Assembly (NCBI RefSeq): GCF_005221385.1
Contig: NZ_CP039903.1
Span: 992,001-1,056,000, forward strand
Reading direction: 5' to 3'
Source of the DNA: Agrobacterium tumefaciens
GTDB lineage: Bacteria > Pseudomonadota > Alphaproteobacteria > Rhizobiales > Rhizobiaceae
DNA: 64,000 bases
In this document: in pieces, positions 45,011 through 54,548 of the stretch
How the letters are laid out: each line of letters starts with the position of its first letter
How positions within the stretch are numbered: position 1 is the stretch's first letter
Made by a program: the position numbers and the translations under genes
Notes under the pieces: generated by a model
Database searches by the model: none
Seen by the model: only the letters and a program-made list of their open reading frames with translations
What the model was told of the DNA's origin: nothing

Positions 45011-45080
45011 CATCCTCGCCCCTGAGGCAAGGATTAATGTCTGCAACCGGTCAGGGATCCTCGCCTCAAGGGCGAGGATG
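45011..45080. repeat. Inverted-repeat element downstream of rne
   Basis: Two 24-base arms (45011-45034 and 45057-45080), starting CATCCTCGCCCCTGAGGC and ending GGGCGAGGATG, are inverted copies with two mismatches. It is a second family of palindromic element, distinct from that at 35027. It lies between the convergent SDR and rne genes. Confidence 0.65.
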
Positions 45081-45110
45081 ACGCGAGAGAAGTGCTCCTC
45101 AAAAGCAAAA

Positions 45111-45138
45111 AGCCCGCAACATGGTTGCGGGCTTTTTG
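45111..45138 (-). terminator. Rho-independent terminator of rne
   Basis: A perfect 10-base stem AGCCCGCAAC/GTTGCGGGCT with a three-base loop, flanked by A and T runs on both sides, lies about 20 bases after the rne stop. It can work in both directions and may also stop the SDR transcript. Confidence 0.9.
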
Positions 45139-45152
45139 TTTAGTCGCTTCTA

Positions 45153-48077
45153 TCAGAAGAAGCCCTTGCGCTGCCACCAGCCGCCCTTGCGCGGCTTCGG
45201 CTCATCGCCGTCGGGATTGTTCGCGGACGAACCCGAAGAGGTCACCACCGGTTCCGAACTGGAAACATTGCTGCCCCGGTTCGCGCGGGTCTTTTCTTCC
45301 GTCGCCGGTGCGTCTGCTTCAGGCGCCAGATCGGCCGAAGCTTCACCCGCCTCTTCGATGGCGACATCGACGACGGTCGCTTCAACGACTGCCGGCTCGA
45401 TGATCACCGGCTCGATCGTTTCGACGGTTTCAGCCTTCGGCGCGTCTTCGGTTTCGGTCTTGGCTTTCGCCTTGCGGGTGCGGCGCGGCTTCTTCGGCGC
45501 TTCTTCAGCCACAACGTCGGCAACCACGCCTTCCACCACGTCGGCGGCGGCAGGCTCTTCGGTTACGGGCGCTGCGGCGGAAACCTCTTCGCCTTCACCT
45601 TCCGTCTCGCCTTCGTCGCCTGCAGCATCAAGAGCCTCGTCACGGTTGCGGCGGCCGCCACGCTTGCCGCGGCGGCGGCGCTTGCGCTTGCCGTCTTCGT
45701 CGGAGTTTGCGGCTTCGTTCACGCCGTTTTCGTCGGCATCACCATCGGTGTCATCGGCTTCGGCGCTGTCGTCGTCACCTTCAGCATCATCGGCGTCGTC
45801 GCCGGCCTGTGCATCAAGAGCGCCGTTCTGGTCGTTCTGTCCGCCCTTGCCACGACGACGGCGGCGACGCTTGCGCTTGCGCTTGCCATCTTCACCGTTT
45901 TCGCCCTGCTGCTGCTGACGCGGTTCGCCAGCCTGCGCCTTGACGATTTCTTCCTCTTCCTCGTCCTCTTCCACCTCGGCGACGAAGTCGTCTTCCTCTT
46001 CCACGAAGTTCGGAAGCATCTGGATGAGGCTTTCGATCTTCACCGGATTTTCGACGGCTTCACCGCGGTCGATGGCGAAATGCTGCGCACCGACGCTGGA
46101 ATCGGCGGCGATGATGATCGACACGCCAAAGCGGCCTTCATAATCGACGATCGTGCCGCGCTTGTGGTTGAGCAGGTAAAGTGCCGTTTCCGGCGTGCAG
46201 CGCACGGTGATGTTGTGCGTGGTGTTGCGCAGCAGATATTCCTCGACGCCGCGCAGAACATGCAGCGCGATGGAGGATTCCGAACGCACATGGCCCGTGC
46301 CGCCGCAATGCTGGCAGACCTGTGTGGTCGATTCCAGCACCGAAGCGCGGATGCGCTGGCGCGACATTTCCAGCAGGCCGAAATGCGAGATGCGGCCGAC
46401 CTGGATGCGTGCGCGGTCGTTCTTCAGGCAATCCTTGAGCTTCTTTTCGACAGCGCGGTTGTTGCGCTTTTCTTCCATGTCGATGAAGTCGATGACGACA
46501 AGACCGGCAAGGTCGCGTAGGCGCAGCTGGCGCGCCACTTCTTCGGCCGCCTCCAGGTTCGTCGTCAGCGCGGTTTCCTCGATGGAATGCTCGCGGGTCG
46601 AACGGCCGGAGTTGACGTCGATGGAAACCAGCGCTTCCGTCTGGTTGATGATGAGGTAACCGCCGGATTTCAGTGTAACCTGCGGCTGCAGCATCCGGTC
46701 GAGCTGGGCTTCGATGCCGGAGCGCGAGAAGATCGGGTGAATGTCGCGGTAAGGCTGAACCACCTTGGCGTGGCTCGGCATCAGCATCTTCATGAAGTCT
46801 TTTGCTTCACGATAGCCTTCTTCGCCGGAAACGATGATCTCGCCGATATCCTTGTTATAGAGATCGCGGATCGAACGCTTGATGAGCGAGCCTTCCTCGT
46901 AAACGAGGCAGGGGGCCGTGGAGTTCAGCGTCAGCGTGCGGACATTTTCCCACAGGCGCATCAGATATTCGAAGTCGCGCTTGATCTCGACGCGGGTACG
47001 GTTGGCGCCTGCGGTACGCAGAATGACGCCCATGCCCTGCGGAACCTCCAGATCGCGCGCGATTTCCTTCAGGCGCTTGCGGTCTGTCGGCTGGGTGATC
47101 TTGCGGGAAATACCGCCGCCACGCGCCGTATTCGGCATCAGCACGGAATAACGGCCGGCAAGCGACAGATAGGTGGTGAGTGCGGCACCCTTGTTGCCGC
47201 GTTCTTCCTTGGCGACCTGCACCAGAAGGATCTGGCGGCGCTTGATGACTTCCTGGATGCGATACTGCTTGCGCGGCTTGCGGGCAACGCGATCGGGAAC
47301 CTCTTCCATGGCGTCTTCGGCGCCGACGGATTCGATCACTTCCTTTTCGTGATGATCGTCATCATCGTCGTCATCATCATCGTCATTGCCGCGACGAAGG
47401 CCTTCGACTTCTTCGGAAATCGTATCGGCATCGACCATCGCGGCCATCTCGCCGCCGGTGCTGCCGTCGTCCTCGGAAGAGGCATCAGCGGCTTCGGCCG
47501 CGATTTCTTCAGCTGTCTTCTTCTTGGCACGGGGGCGGCGAACGCGCTTCTTCGGCTTTTCTTCCTCGGCCGGCGCTTCTTCAGCAACGGTTTCGACGGC
47601 TGCAACCGCAGTCTCTTCGGAGACTTCCTCGGCTGCAGTCGCTGGCGTAGCCTCTTCCGTAACAACGACTTCGGTGGTTTCGCTTGCGGCGACGATGCCG
47701 ACATCGGGCTGATCAACCTGCGAAAGGTCGATTGCCGGTGCACCGGGCTCGGGCGCATCTGCCGATTCGAAGTCGTCGCTGCGACGATGATCCTCGGCTT
47801 CGGCCCTCAGCAGAGCCTGACGGTCGGCAAGCGGAATCTGGTAATAGTCCGGATGGATTTCCGCAAAGGCGAGAAAGCCGTGGCGATTTCCACCGTAATC
47901 GACGAAGGCCGCCTGAAGCGAGGGTTCAACCCTCGTCACTTTGGCAAGGTAGATATTGCCGCGGATCTGTTTCTTGTGCTCCGATTCGAAATCGAATTCT
48001 TCGATCCGGTTCCCACGGACAACGACTACGCGTGTCTCCTCTTCGTGGGAGGCGTCGATAAGCATTTTGTCTGCCAT
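45153..48077 (-). CDS. rne: Ribonuclease E/G
   Basis: The main endoribonuclease of mRNA decay and rRNA processing. The 974-residue protein has a split S1 domain (MLIDASHEEETRVVVV... and GNIYLAKVTRVEPSLQAAFVDYGGNRHGFL) interrupted by a ~160-residue acidic Glu/Ala insertion with an Asp run, as is usual in Alphaproteobacteria. The catalytic domain carries LVSIDVNSGRSTRE and VVIDFIDME, and the Zn-link is CQHCGGTGH. The long C-terminal scaffold is low-complexity: acidic clusters, a KRKRKRRRRRRGKGG RNA-binding stretch, and a terminal WWQRKGFF. A long 5' leader precedes it. Confidence 0.96.
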   Translation of the reverse strand: MADKMLIDASHEEETRVVVVRGNRIEEFDFESEHKKQIRGNIYLAKVTRVEPSLQAAFVDYGGNRHGFLAFAEIHPDYYQIPLADRQALLRAEAEDHRRSDDFESADAPEPGAPAIDLSQVDQPDVGIVAASETTEVVVTEEATPATAAEEVSEETAVAAVETVAEEAPAEEEKPKKRVRRPRAKKKTAEEIAAEAADASSEDDGSTGGEMAAMVDADTISEEVEGLRRGNDDDDDDDDDDHHEKEVIESVGAEDAMEEVPDRVARKPRKQYRIQEVIKRRQILLVQVAKEERGNKGAALTTYLSLAGRYSVLMPNTARGGGISRKITQPTDRKRLKEIARDLEVPQGMGVILRTAGANRTRVEIKRDFEYLMRLWENVRTLTLNSTAPCLVYEEGSLIKRSIRDLYNKDIGEIIVSGEEGYREAKDFMKMLMPSHAKVVQPYRDIHPIFSRSGIEAQLDRMLQPQVTLKSGGYLIINQTEALVSIDVNSGRSTREHSIEETALTTNLEAAEEVARQLRLRDLAGLVVIDFIDMEEKRNNRAVEKKLKDCLKNDRARIQVGRISHFGLLEMSRQRIRASVLESTTQVCQHCGGTGHVRSESSIALHVLRGVEEYLLRNTTHNITVRCTPETALYLLNHKRGTIVDYEGRFGVSIIIAADSSVGAQHFAIDRGEAVENPVKIESLIQMLPNFVEEEDDFVAEVEEDEEEEEIVKAQAGEPRQQQQGENGEDGKRKRKRRRRRRGKGGQNDQNGALDAQAGDDADDAEGDDDSAEADDTDGDADENGVNEAANSDEDGKRKRRRRGKRGGRRNRDEALDAAGDEGETEGEGEEVSAAAPVTEEPAAADVVEGVVADVVAEEAPKKPRRTRKAKAKTETEDAPKAETVETIEPVIIEPAVVEATVVDVAIEEAGEASADLAPEADAPATEEKTRANRGSNVSSSEPVVTSSGSSANNPDGDEPKPRKGGWWQRKGFF

Positions 48078-48500
48078 GTAAGCTGTGCTCCTCGGCGCAG
48101 CCTTGTTTTATACGAGAACAGGCCCGCCATACGGACGGGCCTTTCATATGAGTGCAAGGATGTGCCGGAAATGAAGTCTCCAGCCGGGCCTCTGTAAACT
48201 GGCAGCATCCGGACCGACGGCGAGGCGCTTGGCCTGCTCCTGGTATCCGGTTCATGTGAAAACTGCTGCGACATCATTGGCCAGGCGGAACGACAATAAT
48301 ATATAGACCCCTTGGGGTCCGATGAATTTGCTCTCCTCAGAGCAGCGGTGGTAGGGCCACCGGGTAGGTCTCCGGCCACGGCCGGAATTGATCCAGTTTC
48401 AGGATAAATGTAACGACGGCAGATGATTGCCCGTTTTGCAGCGCCAGCGTCTTTTTCGATTGGCAGCCGGCGGGCATCTATCCCGTCAACACTTTTAACC
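48078..48500 (-). promoter_or_regulatory. Long structured 5' leader and promoter region of rne
   Basis: No gene lies in this ~420-base stretch. On the minus strand it holds a stem-loop GGCCCG/CGGGCC (48121-48141) close to the start, GAGGAGC as the ribosome binding site, and a perfect GACCCCTTGGGGTC hairpin (48306-48319). Next to the hairpin is an AT-rich TATATATTATT that could be a -10 region. RNase E is autoregulated through its leader in enterobacteria, so control of this kind is plausible here. Confidence 0.5.
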
Positions 48501-48692
48501 CTCATCCTTGTTGTATGTTTTCTCTGTCATAATAGCAATAGGGTGGCTAAATATGCCATATTGTTGGTGGAATTTCCGGGTTAACAATTGGTTCACCAAG
48601 GCCTGCGATTGTGGGGCGCAAACGCGCAAACAAACGTCCGGCGTGGTCGAAACAGTGCCGTTCCCGGTGCTTTTCCGCTCCATTTATCGAAA

Positions 48693-49994
48693 ATGACTGA
48701 AATACGGAATTTCTTGAAGACCATGAATTTCACGCGCAGCGCAGAGATATCAGGTGGGGCAGGGCCGCTTGGCGTGCGAATCGCGCGGCTTGCGCGTGCC
48801 CTCGTCGTTCCGGTCTTCCTTTCGGCCGTCACCATCCTCTGGGGCGTTCCGCAGGCATTTGCGCTTGAACCGCTTATCGCCAGTCAGGCGCGCATCATTG
48901 GCGACGAGGCGCGCACCCGCATCGTTCTCGATTTCGCCGAAGAGCCGGAATTCGATGTTCACTATCTCGATTCGCCGGCCCGCATCGTCGTCGATTTTCC
49001 GGCGGTGAATTTCGCCTTTCCGGCATCCGACCTCAAACCGTCAGGTCTTTTTTCGGATATCCGCTTTGGCAGCATGGGCCAGAACAGCGCCCGTATCGTG
49101 CTGACCGCGAAAAAACCGGTGCAGGTGGCGGTGGCCGAAACGAAAAAGGGCGAAGATGGCGCAGCTTTCCGTTTCGTGCTGGATACGGAAATCACCACCA
49201 AGGCCAAATTCGCCGAGCTGGTGAAGACCCAGCAATGGCAGACGCCGGCACCGGTTACCACCGCGGCCATCACACCCGGCGACAAGACGGCGCGGCAGGC
49301 GGAATTCGTTATCGCGGTCGATGCCGGCCATGGTGGCATCGATGCCGGTGCGACAGGCGGGGCGACCGGCACGGAAGAGAAGGTCATCACATTGACCTTT
49401 GCCAGGGAACTCGTGGAACGGCTGAACCGCGAACCGGGCATCAAGGCGTTCCTGACCCGTGATTCCGATACGTTTCTTGCCTTGTCCGAACGGGTGACGA
49501 TCGCCCGGCAGAACAATGCCAACCTGTTCATTTCAGTCCACGCCGACACCCTGAAGCAGAAGGGCATTCGAGGCGCGACCGTTTATACATTGTCCGACCG
49601 GGCCTCGGACCGGCAGGCGCAGGAGCTGGCGGAGCGCGAAAACAAGTCCGATCAGATCGCCGGTGTGGCTGTCTCCGCCGAGCCGCCGGAAGTCGCCGAT
49701 ATTCTGCTTGATTTCACCCGTCGTGAAACCCAGGCCTTTTCGGTGACGCTGGCGGAAAACATCGTCTCCTCCTTCGAGGGGCAGGTCGGCCTCATCAATA
49801 ATCCACATCGTTACGCCGGTTTCATGGTGCTGCGCGCCCATGATGTGCCATCGGTGCTGCTGGAACTGGGTTTCCTCTCCAATCCGGAAGATGAAAAGCT
49901 GCTTCTCGATACCGAATGGCGCAATAAGGTTGGCGATAGGCTGGCGACGGCAGTGGGGCGATACCGCGCCAAGGCCATGGCAAACGGCGGTTGA
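48693..49994 (+). CDS. amiC: N-acetylmuramoyl-L-alanine amidase (AmiC-like)
   Basis: A periplasmic zinc amidase that cleaves septal peptidoglycan. After a long signal region (positive RIARLARA, then LVVPVFLSAVTILWGVPQAFA) comes an AMIN domain (residues ~60-170: ASQARIIGDEARTRIVLDF) for wall targeting. The Amidase_3 domain follows with the metal ligands in VDAGHGGIDAGA, the Glu of GTEEKVITL, SVHAD, and the catalytic Glu in LLELGFLSN. The ATG at 48693 is used (433 residues); the ATG at 48723 would also keep the signal peptide. PBP1A follows on the same strand. Confidence 0.92.
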   Translation: MTEIRNFLKTMNFTRSAEISGGAGPLGVRIARLARALVVPVFLSAVTILWGVPQAFALEPLIASQARIIGDEARTRIVLDFAEEPEFDVHYLDSPARIVVDFPAVNFAFPASDLKPSGLFSDIRFGSMGQNSARIVLTAKKPVQVAVAETKKGEDGAAFRFVLDTEITTKAKFAELVKTQQWQTPAPVTTAAITPGDKTARQAEFVIAVDAGHGGIDAGATGGATGTEEKVITLTFARELVERLNREPGIKAFLTRDSDTFLALSERVTIARQNNANLFISVHADTLKQKGIRGATVYTLSDRASDRQAQELAERENKSDQIAGVAVSAEPPEVADILLDFTRRETQAFSVTLAENIVSSFEGQVGLINNPHRYAGFMVLRAHDVPSVLLELGFLSNPEDEKLLLDTEWRNKVGDRLATAVGRYRAKAMANGG

Positions 49995-50321
49995 AACACG
50001 GGGCGGCGCCGCGACAACACTGTTGCCGCCGTGCCGATTGCAGCCAAAAAGCTGTTCAATTCTTGGGCGTTGCGGAGGATTAACAGCCGCAAGCCCTATT
50101 TTACTCACATTCCCCGCGTTACTCGGAAGCGGATTCGGTGGCGATCCGCACAGCGGCAGAAGCGCGATATGCGGCAGTTGGCCCGGTAACATATCAGCGA
50201 ATGCTGCCGTATCCGGCTTGTCATCGAAGGTATGGTGTGCAAAACGGCACGCGATATGCAAGGATGCGCCCGTATATCGTCGGGCGTTGATGGTTACGAT
50301 TCGAATTATCGGTAGCTTGGT
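49995..50321. other. Gap between amiC and mrcA
   Basis: 327 bases without a supported gene. GCGATATGC occurs twice (near 50167 and 50252). The promoter of mrcA is probably in the right half; no clear terminator or tRNA-like fold was seen. Confidence 0.5.
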
Positions 50322-52769
50322 ATGATCAGACTGATTGGATATTTTTTCGGCTTGGCCAGCGTGCTCTTCCTGTGCGCCGCCGTCGTCGGTGCGATTTATT
50401 TGCACGGCGTGACGAAGGACCTGCCGGATTACGCAGTTCTGAGCACCTATGAGCCGCCGGTAACGACCCGCGTGCATGCCGGCAACGGTGCGTTGATGGC
50501 GGAATACGCCCATGAAAAACGCCTGTTCCTGCCGATCCAGGCCATCCCCGACCGGGTGAAGGCGGCCTTCCTTTCGGCGGAAGACAAGAATTTCTACAAT
50601 CACCCGGGTGTGGATATCTTCGGTCTTGGCCGCGCCATTCTCGTCAATATCCAGAATTTCGGCTCCGGCCGTCGTCCTGTCGGCGCTTCCACCATCACCC
50701 AGCAGGTGGCGAAGAACTTCCTGCTGACCAACGACCAGACCATCGACCGCAAGCTCAAGGAAGCCATTCTCTCCTTTCGCATCGAGCAGACCTATTCCAA
50801 GGACAAGATTCTCGAGCTTTATCTCAACGAGATTTTCTTTGGCCTGAATTCCTACGGCATTGCCGGTGCGGCACTCACCTATTTCAATAAATCGGTGACG
50901 GAACTGACGATTGCTGAGACCGCCTATCTTGCTTCGCTGCCGAAGGGTCCGGCCAATTACCATCCCATCCGTCGCGAAAAGGCGGCTCTGGAGCGCCGCG
51001 ACTGGGTAATCGACCGTATGGCCGAAAACGGCTACATCACTGTTGCGGATGCCACGGATGCGAAAAAGCAGCCGCTTGGCGTCAATCTGCGCCGCGGCGG
51101 CGCGCATATCTTCGCATCCGACTATTTCGCCGAGGAAGTCCGCCGCCAGATCGTCGAGAAATACGGTGAGGAAGCGCTTCTCGAAGGCGGGCTTTCGGTC
51201 CGCACCTCTTTCGATCCGCAGATTCAGGCGGAGGCGCGCAAGGCGCTTCAGGATGGTCTGGTGCAATATGACGAGCGTCGCGGTTTCCGCGGACCTGTCG
51301 AAAAGATCGAGACGGCCGGCGACTGGACAGCGGCGCTCGCCAAGGTCAAGGGCCTGCGTGACGTTCCCGAATGGAAGGTCGCCGTGGTCCTCGCCGTTGC
51401 GGCCGATGGCATCGATATCGGTGTGCAGCCGGACACGGAAACCGAAGATGGCGACAAGCGCACGCGCGGCCATATCTCCGCTGAAAACATGCGCTGGGCC
51501 TATCGCGATGCGACCGGCAAAAAGGCGACTGCCAAGTCGCCGGTGGGTGTCGTGGCGGCAGGCGATGTGATCTATGCGCAGCCGCTTGCCAATTCCGGCA
51601 ATGAATATCGCCTGCGCCAGCCACCGAAAGTGCAGGGCGGCATGGTGGTGATGGACCCGCATACCGGCCGTGTTCTGGCCATGGTGGGCGGCTTCTCCTA
51701 CGCGCAATCGGAATTCAACCGTTCCACGCAGGCAATGCGCCAGCCGGGCTCCTCCTTCAAGCCGTTCATCTACGCGGCGGCCCTCGACAATGGTTATACC
51801 CCGGCATCGGTCATTCTCGACGCGCCGATCGAGGTGGTTTCCGGCGGTCAGGTCTGGAAGCCGCAGAATTACGGCGGGGGTTCCGCCGGTCCTTCGACCC
51901 TGCGTCTAGGCATCGAAAAATCCCGTAACCTCATGACCGTGCGTCTCGCACAGGACATGGGCATGAATCTGGTGGCGGAATATGCCGAACGCTTCGGCAT
52001 CTATGACAAGATGCCGCCGCTTCTGGCCATGTCGCTCGGTTCGGGTGAAACGACAGTCATGCGTATGGTCTCGGCCTATTCGGTCATTGCCAATGGCGGC
52101 AAGCAGATCAAGCCGACGCTGATCGACCGCATTCAGGACCGTTACGGCAAGACGATCTTCCGTCATGAGGAGCGTGCCTGCGAGGGCTGCAATGCCACCA
52201 GCTGGCAGAACCAGGACGAGCCCGTCATCGTCGATAATCGTGAACAGGTTCTCGACCCGATGACCGCTTACCAGACGACTTCCATGCTGGAGGGTGTCGT
52301 GCAGCGCGGTACGGCGGCTGGCAAGATCAAGGTCGATCTGCCGGTTGCCGGCAAGACGGGCACCACCAATGATGAAAAGGACGCCTGGTTCGTCGGTTAT
52401 ACGCCGGACATGGTTGCCGGCCTGTATATCGGCTTCGATTCACCCGCACCGCTCGGTCGCGGCGGCACGGGCGGTTCGCTGTCGGCACCGATCTTCGGTG
52501 AGTTCATCGCCGATGCAGCCAAGCATCTGGAGCCGAGCAAGTTCATCGTGCCTGCCGGCATGAACTTCGTCGCCGTCAACCGCAAGACAGGCATGGCGGC
52601 GGAGGAGGGGCAACCGGACACCATCATGGAAGCCTTCAAGCCCGGCACCGGCCCGGCCGACAGCTTCTCGGTCATCGGCGCGGAAAACTACATGTCTCAG
52701 GAAGATATTCTAAAGACCTCGCCGCAGGCGCAGCAGGCCATCACCGGCGGTGGCGGCGGTCTTTATTGA
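50322..52769 (+). CDS. mrcA: Penicillin-binding protein 1A (bifunctional)
   Basis: Class A PBP that polymerises and cross-links peptidoglycan. The 815-residue protein has one N-terminal membrane anchor (residues ~4-27), a glycosyltransferase domain (~55-230: LSAEDKNFYNHPGVD, GASTITQQVAKNFLL, LELYLNEIFFG), and an OB-like insertion. The transpeptidase has the catalytic Ser in QPGSSFKPF, SRN as the second motif and VAGKTGTTNDEKDAWFVGY as the third. PBP1a is the main polar-growth synthase reported in A. tumefaciens. Confidence 0.95.
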   Translation: MIRLIGYFFGLASVLFLCAAVVGAIYLHGVTKDLPDYAVLSTYEPPVTTRVHAGNGALMAEYAHEKRLFLPIQAIPDRVKAAFLSAEDKNFYNHPGVDIFGLGRAILVNIQNFGSGRRPVGASTITQQVAKNFLLTNDQTIDRKLKEAILSFRIEQTYSKDKILELYLNEIFFGLNSYGIAGAALTYFNKSVTELTIAETAYLASLPKGPANYHPIRREKAALERRDWVIDRMAENGYITVADATDAKKQPLGVNLRRGGAHIFASDYFAEEVRRQIVEKYGEEALLEGGLSVRTSFDPQIQAEARKALQDGLVQYDERRGFRGPVEKIETAGDWTAALAKVKGLRDVPEWKVAVVLAVAADGIDIGVQPDTETEDGDKRTRGHISAENMRWAYRDATGKKATAKSPVGVVAAGDVIYAQPLANSGNEYRLRQPPKVQGGMVVMDPHTGRVLAMVGGFSYAQSEFNRSTQAMRQPGSSFKPFIYAAALDNGYTPASVILDAPIEVVSGGQVWKPQNYGGGSAGPSTLRLGIEKSRNLMTVRLAQDMGMNLVAEYAERFGIYDKMPPLLAMSLGSGETTVMRMVSAYSVIANGGKQIKPTLIDRIQDRYGKTIFRHEERACEGCNATSWQNQDEPVIVDNREQVLDPMTAYQTTSMLEGVVQRGTAAGKIKVDLPVAGKTGTTNDEKDAWFVGYTPDMVAGLYIGFDSPAPLGRGGTGGSLSAPIFGEFIADAAKHLEPSKFIVPAGMNFVAVNRKTGMAAEEGQPDTIMEAFKPGTGPADSFSVIGAENYMSQEDILKTSPQAQQAITGGGGGLY

Positions 52770-52788
52770 CACCAGTTCCGGGATCATC

Positions 52789-52820
52789 GGGGGGCGCGGG
52801 TCTTTACATCCGCGCCCCCC
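52789..52820 (+). terminator. Long GC-rich hairpin after mrcA
   Basis: Perfect 11-base stem GGGGGGCGCGG/CCGCGCCCCCC with a 10-base loop, 19 bases after the mrcA stop; it is followed by GCATTTATTT rather than a clean T run. Confidence 0.7.
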
Positions 52821-52867
52821 GCATTTATTTGAGCAACAAGTTTCAATGAAGGCGAAGAACCAGCGAA

Positions 52868-53999
52868 ATGCGCAATGAAATCGTGAACGTAGTCGACGAA
52901 ATCAAGCAGGCCATAAGCCTGCTGAGGAGGCATCTTTGACTGGGACCAGGCGATAAGACGACTGGACTGGTTGAACAACAAGGCAGAGGACCCGACCCTC
53001 TGGAACGACGCCTCCGAGGCCCAGAAGCTGATGCGCGAGCGCCAGCAGCTGGATGACAGCATCAGCGGCGTCAAGGCGCTTGAGCAGCAGCTCAAGGACA
53101 ATATCGAGCTGATCGAACTCGGCGAGATGGAAGGCGACGACGAGATCGTCAAGGACGCCGAAGACTCCCTGAAGGCGCTGAAGAACGAGGCGAACCGCCG
53201 TCAGGTGGAAGCCATGCTGTCAGGCGAAGCTGATGGCAATGACACCTATCTCGAAGTGCATTCCGGCGCTGGCGGCACGGAAAGCCAGGATTGGGCGAAC
53301 ATGCTGCTGCGCATGTATACCCGCTGGGCCGACCGCGAAGGCTTCAAGGTTGAGGTGCTGGAAGTTCACGACGGCGAAGAGGCTGGCATCAAATCCGCGA
53401 CGATTCTTGTCAAGGGCCACAATGCTTTCGGCTGGCTGAAGACGGAATCGGGCGTGCACCGCCTTGTGCGCATCTCGCCCTATGACAGCAATGCGCGTCG
53501 CCACACATCGTTCTCTTCCGTCTGGGTCTATCCGGTGGTCGACGATTCGATCCAGATCGACATCAACGAAAGCGATTGCCGTATCGATACCTATCGTTCG
53601 TCAGGTGCTGGCGGCCAGCACGTCAACACGACGGATTCGGCCGTGCGCATCACGCACATCCCGACCGGTATTGCGGTTGCCTGCCAGCAGGAACGGTCGC
53701 AGCACAAGAACCGCGCCAAGGCGTGGGACATGCTGCGCGCCCGCCTCTATGAAGTGGAACTGCAAAAGCGGGAAGATGCGGCCAACGCACAGGCGGCCTC
53801 CAAGACCGATATCGGCTGGGGTCACCAGATCCGTTCCTACGTTCTGCAGCCTTACCAGCTGGTCAAGGATCTGCGCACCGGCGTTGAAAGCACCGCGCCC
53901 GGCAACGTGCTGGACGGTGATCTGAACGAATTCATGGAAGCTGCTCTCGCGCATCGCATCAGCGGTGGCGCGGACGTGGAAGTGTCGGATATCGATTAA
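52868..53999 (+). CDS. prfB: Peptide chain release factor 2, with programmed +1 frameshift
   Basis: RF2 recognises UGA and UAA. Translation begins at the ATG at 52868 and reaches an in-frame TGA at 52937-52939 after 23 codons. Ribosomes must slip +1 at CTT-T and resume with GAC at 52938, giving 376 residues in total (segments 52868-52936 and 52938-53999). The site has the internal Shine-Dalgarno AGGAGG and the slip sequence CTTTGAC, as in E. coli prfB. The main frame has the GGQ motif in [11 protein letters not shown] and the [13 protein letters not shown] segment; it continues through [23 protein letters not shown] terminator follows. Confidence 0.96.
52925..52940 (+). promoter_or_regulatory. 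prfB: prfB +1 frameshift signal
   Basis: AGGAGGCATCTTTGAC: an internal Shine-Dalgarno (AGGAGG) three bases before the CTT-TGA slip site. When RF2 is scarce the UGA is read slowly and ribosomes shift forward, so RF2 controls its own synthesis. The layout matches the well-known bacterial signal. Confidence 0.95.
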
Positions 54000-54029
54000 G
54001 ACGCGCCAGGTGCGTCAATCGAGAAATTG

Positions 54030-54060
54030 CCCCTCGCAGGTCCATTGCGAGGGGTTTTTC
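54030..54060 (+). terminator. Rho-independent terminator of prfB
   Basis: Perfect 9-base stem CCCCTCGCA/TGCGAGGGG with a seven-base loop and TTTTTC; 30 bases after the prfB stop. The next gene starts 15 bases later, so it may be partly read through. Confidence 0.9.
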
Positions 54061-54074
54061 GTTGGAGGATATGC

Positions 54075-54545
54075 GTGAAACAGGTGCTCTACATCGTTGA
54101 CGTTCAGCCGAGCTTCAATCCACCAGCAGCGCTGGTGGCGGAGATATCTTCACTCGCAACTACGATGCCCAGCATAGCCACCGTCGAGCGACATGATGAG
54201 AGTGTTACGCCTTTCGAGCGGCAACTGGGCTGGAAACCGGGCAGGGATGATGAATCGCTCGTCGCCGCTGATCGAATATTCATCAAGCACGGTTATGCAC
54301 CGCCGAAGGCGGCGATGGACCATGTCTTTTCCTTGAAGCCTGAAAGGGTGCTGGTCTGCGGCATTCAGGCTGACACCTGCGTACTGGCAGCTGGTTTTGC
54401 CCTGTTCGATGCGGGGCTGCACCCCACGCTATTGCCGTGGCTGACGGTCGGCTCCAGCCTCGACCGCAGCGGTGAACTTGGTGCAAGGCTATGGAAACAT
54501 CATTTCGGCGCGGTTCTGGCCGGGCCGCATGCGCTTGATATATAG
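54075..54545 (+). CDS. Isochorismatase-like cysteine hydrolase
   Basis: A 156-residue protein of the isochorismatase/nicotinamidase fold. It starts KQVLYIVDVQPSFNPP with the catalytic Asp and ends its core in VLVCGIQADTCVLAAGFALFDAG, which carries the nucleophilic Cys. The middle is shorter than in nicotinamidases and the usual Lys is less clear, so the substrate is unknown. The GTG at 54075 is preferred because GGAGG lies six bases upstream; the frame is open to 54027. Confidence 0.82.
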   Translation: MKQVLYIVDVQPSFNPPAALVAEISSLATTMPSIATVERHDESVTPFERQLGWKPGRDDESLVAADRIFIKHGYAPPKAAMDHVFSLKPERVLVCGIQADTCVLAAGFALFDAGLHPTLLPWLTVGSSLDRSGELGARLWKHHFGAVLAGPHALDI

Positions 54546-54548
54546 CCC

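Noticed and set aside
49533..51707. 724-codon open frame opposite amiC and mrcA
   Set aside because: It spans two real genes and the gap between them in antisense; the product is His/Arg-rich shadow sequence.
52937..52939. In-frame stop in prfB as a sign of a pseudogene
   Set aside because: The AGGAGG-CTTTGAC context is the standard programmed frameshift, so the gene is intact.
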